Positions 56,638 to 64,000 of a DNA stretch of 64,000 nucleotides are shown one piece after another (the stretch's first letter is position 1; the number at the start of each line of letters is the position of its first letter). The notes below the pieces were generated by a model. That model was not told the origin of the DNA. It worked only from the letters and a program-made list of their open reading frames with translations, and ran no database searches. Made by a program: the position numbers and the translations under genes. Source of the DNA: Diphasiastrum complanatum (taxonomy: Eukaryota; Streptophyta; Lycopodiopsida; Lycopodiales; Lycopodiaceae); contig CM055106.1 of assembly GCA_029204225.1 (NCBI GenBank), forward strand, positions 51,281,325 to 51,345,324, in the 5' to 3' direction.

Positions 56638-57940
56638 TTGGCAGATGCTGCCTTATTTTACGTGGACACAATACCAGAATGGGCTGCCGACATTGTTGAA
56701 TATCTAATGCGGGGCCAACCAGACAAATCACTACCAAAGGCGGAACAGTGTAAATTGATCTTGAAGGCTAGACCTTATCAGTTGATTGCCAGCCAGTTGT
56801 ATCGAAGAGGTCTTGACGGAATTCCTCGGCGGTGTATTCTTCCTCATGAGGCCACCCAAATAATTTCGCTTTCACATGAAGGCATGGGTGGAGGTCATTT
56901 TGCATCTGACATTATAGTTCGCAAGATTCTGTAATCAGGATGTTGGTGGCCAACGATTCATAAAGACACAGAGGAATACTTGAAAAAGTGTGATGTGTGC
57001 CAAAGGGCAAGAAGACCGGCGAGATTGAACTATGATCTACTGCACCCAGTCTTAGCCCAAGCACCGTTTGAAAAATGGGGATTGAACTATATTGGTCCAA
57101 TTCACCCTGCAACATGGAGTTCCCAGGCTCGATACATAATCGTAGCCATAGACTACCTCACCAAATGGGTCAAAGCCAAGGCAGTACAAGTAGTAGACGC
57201 TAGGACCACTACCAAGTTCCTTTATGAAAATATCATTGTGCGCTTCGGGTGCCCGATGAAACTAGTCAGTGATCGCGGAAGCCATTTCATCAACGAGACC
57301 ATCAAGGTCCTGTTGGAGGAATTCTTTGTGATCCACAGAACCAGTACACCTTATTATCCTCATGGTAATGGGCAAGCAGAATCATCCAATAAGATCCCAT
57401 GTAGCATGCTCACGAAAACAGTTGAAGCTAGTAGATCAGATTGGGAACACAAGTTGCATGCTGCAATGTGGGCATTCAGGACAACATATAAAGGGAGCAC
57501 CAGTCAAACACCCTTCCAATTGGTATATGGTCAGGATGTTGTGATGCCAGTAGAGTTTTTAGTTCCATCATTAAGGATTGCCATCGCACAACGTCTTAAT
57601 GAGTCCAAATCTCTACAGCTACACCACGAAGCTTTGCATAAACTTTGTGAAACACGCTTACTAGTTGTGCATGCACTAGCAGCGGAAAAGGAAAGACGCA
57701 AGGCTTGGCATGATTGCAGATTACAAAAGAAGGATCTTCATTCAGGAGATCTGGTCCTGATGTATAAAACCAAGGCGATCAAGGGGAAGTTAAAACTCTC
57801 GGACCAAGGTCCTTATAGGATCAAGAAAAATTCTTAATCATGGGGCCGTGAACTTAGAACAGCTTGATGGGACGCCTTCGACACACCCATCAATGGCAGC
57901 CAGTTGCACAAGTATCGGCCACCACAGTAAGACAGATCCA
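56638..57940 (+). pseudogene. GypA copy 2 integrase
   Basis: Frame 56638-56934 holds the tether and the HH part of the zinc finger, then TAA for Gln; 56980-57837 has KKCDVCQR (Cys pair intact), first catalytic site KWGLNYIGP (Asp replaced by Asn), D in VSDRGSHF, E in NGQAESSN, and the C-terminal region to YRIKKNS, where one extra A shifts the frame. Copy 1 has the opposite damage. Confidence 0.9.
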
Positions 57941-59023
57941 GATTGGGGGTGGCACATTACAAAAAGCTTATCTGCTCAGCCATTACCACTAGATCTAAGG
58001 AGATCCAGCCAAATCAAGCTAAATCCATCAAGATTCAGCCAGATCTGGTAGGATCGGGAAAATCCATTAGAATCCAAAGAGGATCTAGATCCTGTAGGGT
58101 AAAAAAGGAAGCAGATCATCAGATTGACTGAGATATCTACTACCAAGAATCCATCAGAACTTCCAGAGCACTACCAACAGTCAGATCAAGCCTGGATGAA
58201 GTTGATTACTAGTTTACAAAAGTTAAAAATCAGAAAATCTTGAGATCTCATCAAAAAACACTCCAAAGGAGCACTTTTTTCATGATTTTTTGAGATCCCC
58301 TGGGAGATAGCTCTTGAAAATAGGACAGTCACTAGATCTGACCTAGATGCATCCATAAAAATCTCTGCAAGAGTTCTTGATGGAGGAATCATCATTTTTT
58401 AGTGTATGCGAGAGTTTTCAGAAGCCGAATACTCAAAACCCTCGCAGAGCATCAAGATCAACTTACCAAATCTCGCAAGGTGCCTAAATGGAATCAGAAC
58501 ATTGAAATTAGCCTGCCTACATAGTCTGATCTTGAAAATCCAATCACAAGAACAAGTTGTGCGAGAGATCACTTTCTGCGAGAGTTGAACCCTCGCAGAC
58601 AGCCTGAACCCTCGCAGAACCTTCGCATAGCAGTCAAATCACCTTCTGAACTCTTGCAAACTTCCCTGAGGCCTTAGAATTTTGTGAAGAAGGTGCCTGT
58701 CAAAATTTGGGTGAACTGAACAAGGGAAAGTGAATTTCACCTAATACGCACTCTAAATTCCGCTATATAAGGGCTGAATTTGAGTCATTTGTCACCTTTG
58801 CTAGCGAAGCTCTGTCGAAATTTTCACTGAAAATACCAAGTTCTCTGTTTTCAACCAAACTTCCTACCAGCTGTCATCTGCACATATCAAACACTAATAT
58901 GCGCTCTGAACTACAATCATTGTCATCCAACATGCACTATTCTCAGTTTTCTACTGTTTCCTTCCATTTTCCACCGTTTTCTACTTTTTTGACTTTTTTC
59001 AACCTCTAATCATCATTGCTAAC
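57941..59023 (+). promoter_or_regulatory. GypA copy 2 spacer with palindromic motifs and TATA box
   Basis: Aligns with 1595-2688. Near-palindrome TGCGAGAGTT...CCCTCGCA at 58577-58597, further CCCTCGCAG copies to about 58620, and TATATAAGG at 58764-58772, again 260 bp before the ORF3 ATG (59024). Confidence 0.55.
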
Positions 59024-59741
59024 ATGGCCTCCTCATCCTCTGAAGACTCTGGTGACAAATAGGTGATCCAGCATGACATCCCTGAGGCCATGCAGATTTG
59101 GCCTCTACTCTCTGACACTTTGATCCAACCATGGCTGCAGACAGCCGGGCCCCCCCTTGAAGCAATGGATTTTTACTCGGCGCTCTTCCATTATGAGATT
59201 AACATGGGCCTCGCCCTTCACGCTTATGCCACCTGGGATGAGGACAAGGCTCGTTTCTACTTCCTCTACCAAGGTACCTCATACAAGGTCAGGATTAATG
59301 CCGACTCGATGATCACCGTTGGCATTATGTTCGATGATCGTCAACCCATCTCCCATCTCCACACCAAAGCTTTGATCAAACCATTTATCACCCAAACCAC
59401 ACCAAAAATCCCCATCCAGACTAACAATGGTTACCTGATAGAAGCTATCACGGAACCTGTCATCCAGGTAGTTGCGCATCTGTTGAATAACTTTCTGGTT
59501 ATTTCAACATTTCGCAAGGACAAAATCTAGTCTATGCTGTTGAGTCAGATAGTGGAATCCTTTCTGGAATTCCCTAACCCCTCCGTTGTGCCATACGACT
59601 GGCATAGCTTCCTATTCGAGAACTAACAAACTCCATCAAATCCAACAACCATGAGCGAATCGCAGCAGGCCCCCTGTTGTATAACTTTGCCTACGCACTT
59701 CTCGAGGCGAAAGTGCATGGTTTCCAATGCTCATCCCTCCT
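59024..59741 (+). pseudogene. GypA copy 2 ORF3, N-terminal part
   Basis: MASSSSEDSG at 59024, then a TAG at 59060-59062, then an open frame from 59063 to 59530 that is more intact than copy 1 (IPEAMQIWPLLSDTLIQPWL, MGLALHAYATWDEDKARFYF, YKVRINADSM). The copy stops at about 59741 within the equivalent of 3390 in copy 1. Confidence 0.7.
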
Positions 59742-59984
59742 TAGAAGTATGTCATGTAACATATCATTGGAAAGCTCTTGTTGAGCGCTTTCCAATGCAT
59801 TAAACTTTGCTAAATTTGGACTTACCACTATAAAGTTATGCCATTTTTAGTATGGAATCAAGATGTGGACTCAAAAGGTTACGTTACGTAGATTTCAAAT
59901 TTGAGTGTTTTGATTGGTCCATGTATAAGAAAAACTTAAGAAAAAATATAAAAAAAATCTTTACAAAGGGTCTTTTTTGGATTT
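59742..59984. other. Non-coding junction with a hairpin
   Basis: Unrelated sequence between two converging ORF3 copies. It contains CATTGGAAAGC at 59765-59775 and its exact reverse complement at 59787-59797 with an 11-nt loop. No gene seen. Confidence 0.6.
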
Positions 59985-62437
59985 AGAACTCCTCTAATGA
60001 ATGATATATGCCAGCCGCCTCTTGATGACTCGTGGGGATATTTGGATAAAAATTCATTGATGTTCTCCTCCATGGACTTCGGTCTTCGGAAGGCCTGGCT
60101 GACAGATATCGTACGCGAACCTCTGGATGACGTTGCTTGGCCTTGGCTGGTGGTTGCGCCTTGGCTCTGGTCTCGCGTCTCAGCAGCCGCATCTGTCTGC
60201 CCTTGGTCTTGGCCTTCGAACCCTTGATCTGGTTGAAATCCCCTTGCTGCCTGCTGGCTCTGATCTTGGCTGGACTAGCCTGTGCAGCGTCAAAATTAGG
60301 TGACAATGTAATTACCACGTGGGCTGGGCCTTCGTTTCCATGTGTTGTTGGCACGCCTTGAGGGCTTGCTTGGCCTGGGCGAGCTCTTGCGTTGCGCTTG
60401 TCTGATACTTATTGAACTCCGTCTGGTAGTTGTTGAGGGTTTGGCTATAAATCTGCACCTCACGCCGTAGAAGATTCATCTCTGATTGGGAAAGCGGCCT
60501 TGTGTCTGGTGCAGATTGAGCTAACCAGATGAGCTTTTTGTCTTGTAAGGCTTTGACCTCCGTCCCCAGGCATGTGTTCTTTGCTTCCAAAAGTGTAAGT
60601 TGCGCCTGAATGGGGGCAAGCCATTGAGATGCTTCAGCTTGATACTTCCGCACCTTTGTGGAGGCCTCAGTCAGCGCTTTAAAGAGGCTTTGAATATATT
60701 TGTTTAGGCCCACCTCCTTCTACTGCAACTTGGCAATCTCTTGGTGCCCTGCTTGTTTGTGTTGTTGAGCCAGAATCAGCTCTTGTTGCAGCTTGGTGAG
60801 GTATGCTCGCAGCTGTGTATTACTCATTGCCAAATGTAGTAACCTACTTTCCAAAATAGCTTTGGCCGCTACCGTATCCAGGATGTATTTTCCTAGAGTT
60901 TGGTATGCCATCGTTAGATCCGTGCGAGCAGCTGGTACACTGGCACTGGCAGGGGCTTGTGTTGTATCGGCCCCGACAACTTGTGGAATTTCGTCGTCAT
61001 TGTCTTCGATCAGGTTTTCATTTGTCTTGATGCCATCTGGGGTGGTAGGGTCAGCCCGATCCGGTGATGATACAAAAATTGTTCATCAGGCAGCGGTTGG
61101 CTGCCCTCGGCGAGCTTTGTTGGCAAAGTGGGTTGGGTGTGAGAAATAATTGTGGAATTAGGGGTGAGGACGGTTTGTCCAAACGAGAGGATGGGAGGAA
61201 CAATGGGGAACTGAAGGGTGGTGTGGAGTATGGAAGAAGGTGAGGATGGAGCAGAAAGTGTCTGGCATGGGGGTGAAAAATTGATAACTTGCATCCATAC
61301 CAGAGTGTCGGGAGACAGTTGTGAATCAGAAGAATTGAATGTGAGAGGAGCAACGGTGGTGGTAGGAGTGATGGAGGATGCGATGGTGATGGATGGAGTA
61401 GTGGAGAGTGGAAGAGAAGTAGGAGTGGTATCAATAGAAGAAACGAGGATGGAGACAGAAATAGATGTGGATAGAATAGGAAGAGAGGTAGCGACAACAT
61501 AAATCGGAGTGGGGGGTTGCACAGAAGAAGAAGTGGCGGTGGTTGATGGAGTAGTTAGTGCGGCAGTGGAGACACGTCTTTGGGTAATAGGTGGAGATGT
61601 GGATGTAGAGGCAGCGCCATGCATTCATTTGCTGGCCGTTGTATTAATAATTGCAGGTTGGGAGGAGGTAGATGCTTGAGATGGTGGATAAAGGTTAGTA
61701 TGTGGCACAAGGGTAGACAGGAGGGATGAGCATTGGAAACCGTGCACTTTTGCTTTGAGAAGTGCACAGGCAAAGTTACACAACAGGGGGCCTGCTACGA
61801 TTTGCTCACGGTTGTTGGGTTTGATGGAGTTTGTTAATTCTCAAATAAGGAAGCTATGCTAGTCGTATGGCATAACGAAGGGGTTAGGGAATTTCAGAAA
61901 GGATTCCACTATCTGACTCAGCAGCATAGACTGGATTTTGTCCTTGCAAAATGTTGAAATAACCAGAAAGTTATTCAACTGATGTGCAACTGCCTGAATG
62001 ACAGGTTCCGTGATAGCTTCTATCAGGTAACCATTGTTAGTCTAGATGGGGATTTCTGGTGTGGTTTGGGTGACGAATGGTTTGATCAAAGCTTTGGTGT
62101 GGCGATGGGAGATGGGTTGACGATCATCGAACATAATACCAATGATTACCATCGAGTCGGTGTTAATCCTGACCTTGTACATGGTACCTTGGTACATGAA
62201 GTGAAAACGAGCCTTGTCCTCGTCCCAGATGGCGTAAGCGTGAAGGGCGAGGCCCATGTTAATCTCAGAATGGAAGAGCGCCGGGTAAAAACCCATTGCT
62301 TCAAGGAGTGGGCTGGCTGTCTGCAGCCATGGTTGGATCAGAGTGTCAGAGGGTAGAGGCCAAATCTACGTGGCCTTGGGGATGTCATGCTGGATCACCT
62401 GTTTGGAGCCAGAGTCTTCAGAGGATGAGGAGGCCAT
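59985..62437 (-). pseudogene. GypA ORF3 copy on the minus strand, nearly full length
   Basis: M at 62437 (MASSSSEDSG) to about 59985. N-terminal region 62437-61700, Ser/Thr/Pro linker 61690-61010, coiled coil 60911-60312 (TLGKYILDTVAAKAILESRL, then LTKLQQELILAQQHKQAG), Gln/Lys-rich tail to 59990. Few stops inside each segment; frames change near 61780 and 61050. Upstream similarity to the GypA 5' region continues only to about 62585. No integrase is attached, so ORF3 was moved or kept without pol. Confidence 0.75.
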
Positions 62438-62608
62438 GTTAGCAAGGATGATTAGTGGTCGAAAAAGTCGGAAAAGTAGAAAAAATGGTGGAAAATGGAA
62501 AAAGATGTGGAAACAGTAGAAAACAGAGAATAATGAGTGTTGGATGACAATGATTGTAGTTTAGAGTGCAGATCGGTGTTTAATATGAGACTCAAAACAA
62601 TAGCTACA

Positions 62609-62759
<151 letters not shown>

Positions 62760-62882
62760 TGTATAAATCACTAACTCTAAGGAGCTAGTTACTTAAGATC
62801 TTTTTGGTCATTTGATCACTCTGTGCATACAGATTATTCAACTCAACAACACCTATCTATCTTTCTCTTCGTTCAGATACAT

Positions 62883-62990
62883 ATTTATAGCTGTCAGAGT
62901 CTTTTGATTAGTTGTAATTACAGTTAGAAGATGATTATTTATAGCTGTCAGAGTCTTTTAATTAATTGTAATTACAATTTACAAGATAAT
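62883..62990 (+). repeat. Tandem duplication, unit about 55 bp
   Basis: ATTTATAGCTGTCAGAGTCTT occurs at about 62884 and 62939, each followed by TTGTAATTACA and an A-rich end. Two adjacent diverged units. Confidence 0.8.
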
Positions 62991-63645
62991 TAACAACTAT
63001 TTAAACAAAGATCCGTAGATTTGTTATTTGGAGCATCGTGAAGGAGGAGAAGTACAAAGAGTAACGTATCCTCTGTATATGTCGTAGTGCAAAGATGTAG
63101 GCCGTGATGGCCGTAGTCTGTCTGCAATCGTTTGAACAACTGTTGGTCGTTCGATTAGCTGTTGATCGTTTGCTTTGTAGGTGATCACTTGCTTCCTTTG
63201 TTGATAATCGTAAATGATAACTTGCAGAGCTAAACGATGAGTTGGGTCAACCGTTGTTAGTTGACTTTGTAGGAACTCATAAGTCGTCATCACTGGTCGA
63301 CTTTGTTGATAATCGTAAGTAGGTTGCTTATGTTTAAAAACGGTTGAGGAGAGTTGACTCTGGTCATTCGTAGGAGATCATAAGAAGGTCACTTGCGGTG
63401 GTCGACGGGATTCCGCAAGTGCTCATAGATGGTATCCTACGAGTTTTAATGACTCCCTTGCAGTTTGTGGTTTGAGTCGTGCTTTTCCATAAACAATGTT
63501 TTAACGGTTCCCTTCAGTTAGACCATAATCTGGCGATGACTTTGTAGTTCTGCCTGATTCAACTTTGCATGTAATTCTGTAGACTGATTTTGAGAAATAG
63601 AATTCTTTGAGAGTAGAAGGAGGGCGAAGGGATGAGTAGAGAAAT
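62991..63645. other. No recognisable gene; repeated GTTGATAATCGTAA words
   Basis: TTGTTGATAATCGTAA occurs near 63199 and 63312, with other GTTGATCGTT and TCGTAGG variants between. The minus-strand frame 63293-63024 carries no motif. It may be LTR or leader sequence of the element that contains the ORF3 copy to the right. Confidence 0.35.
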
Positions 63646-64000
63646 TTAAACACTATCTCCACTTATGTTCCTCCCACACCACCCACTTCTCCATCGAAGG
63701 CTGCTGAGGGCGACCAACCGTTGCCTGATGACGCATTTGTACAAACTATTTCTATTCCATCACTAGATCAGGCAGATCTCATCGCACCAAATGACAAGAG
63801 ATCATTGGAGAAACTCATAGAAGATGATAATGATGACACTATACATGTCGTCGGGGCTACTACCTCACAAGCCCTTGCAAGCGTCAATGTATTGGCTGCT
63901 CCAACGGACCTAACGACGACCTACCAAGCCTTGGGGACATTCATCCAAGACGCAGTAGCAGCCAGAGCCTCGTTGGACAACCAAGTACTACATTTGGCAA
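63646..64000 (+). pseudogene. GypA-type ORF3, linker and coiled-coil start, cut by the window end
   Basis: Matches 3945-4300 of copy 1: AAEGDQPLPDDAFVQT, then DLTTTYQALGTFIQDAVAARA. About 110 codons without a stop and without an in-frame ATG. It is diverged from the other copies (many residue changes but the frame kept), so it may be a different, better preserved subfamily. It continues beyond the window. Confidence 0.7.

Larger units (their letters stand above)
52912..59741 (+). mobile_element. GypA copy 2: gag end, protease, RT, RNase H, integrase, spacer, start of ORF3
   Basis: The most complete GypA copy. The coding order is that of Ty3/gypsy. The left end is cut in gag against the CopH LTR, the right end in ORF3 at about 59741. 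Several stops and frameshifts make it inactive. 56350-59741 aligns with 10-3400 of copy 1. Confidence 0.9.

Noticed and set aside
52912-57940. Integrated plant pararetrovirus
   Set aside because: Integrase is present and no movement protein or virus-type coat protein is seen; the order is that of a Ty3/gypsy retrotransposon.
61218-61502. 94-codon plus-strand ORF
   Set aside because: Shadow of the minus-strand ORF3 linker, as at 3433-3966.
62883-63330. CRISPR-like repeat array
   Set aside because: Only two diverged 55-bp units and a few scattered words; no regular spacers, and the setting is a plant nuclear genome.

Overview
The window is a land-plant nuclear region made almost wholly of decayed and nested transposable elements. 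I see no gene that I would call a host gene, and no rRNA, tRNA or CRISPR array. The evidence for a plant is tRNA-Met-type primer sites (TGGTATCAGAGC), Ty1/copia and Ty3/gypsy LTR elements, a CACTA (En/Spm, TNP2-like) relic whose introns are still visible, and many long CT/GA microsatellites. The species cannot be named from sequence alone. Family names used here (GypA, GypF, CopD, CopE, CopR, CopH, LtrG) are working labels of mine.

Layout. 1-5284: 3' part of a gypsy element (GypA): RNase H, integrase, a non-coding spacer, then an extra open reading frame (ORF3) with a coiled coil. 5651-6940: CopD fragment, cut by a 454-bp LTR (6941-7394). 7450-9850: scraps, including an unrecognised broken ORF. 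9850-11170: CACTA relic on the minus strand. 11179-12400: 3' half of a CopE element. 12990-17549: second gypsy family (GypF), again integrase, spacer, ORF3. 18029-19832: 5' half of a CopE element on the minus strand. 20066-23828: copia, GypA and gypsy-gag scraps. 23829-27895: CopE with 5' LTR. 27896-39070: head-to-tail array of two CopR elements (minus strand) that share LTRs. 39071-41018: copia and gypsy-gag scraps. 41019-52905: a three-level nest in which CopH is split by LtrG (41524-50810, exact 5-bp duplication AAGAG), and LtrG is split by a full-length CopD (42594-48802). 52912-59741: the longest GypA copy, gag to ORF3. 59985-62437: ORF3 alone on the minus strand. 63646-64000: another ORF3 copy running off the window.

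How the parts relate. Each gypsy family would use gag, protease, reverse transcriptase (RT)/RNase H and integrase from one polyprotein; every copy here carries stops, frameshifts or lost catalytic residues. ORF3 follows integrase in two divergent gypsy families with the same plan: globular N-terminal region, low-complexity linker, long coiled coil, C-terminal tail.

The strongest candidates for something new are these. (1) The CopR pair, in which the RT domain has been replaced by about 1.06 kb of unrelated sequence, present in both copies, so these elements must have been amplified by recombination or mobilised by enzymes made elsewhere. (2) ORF3, with a TATA box 260 bp before its ATG in two copies. 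(3) A palindromic TGCGAGAGTT/AACTCTCGCA motif family that recurs upstream of ORF3 and of gypsy gag.
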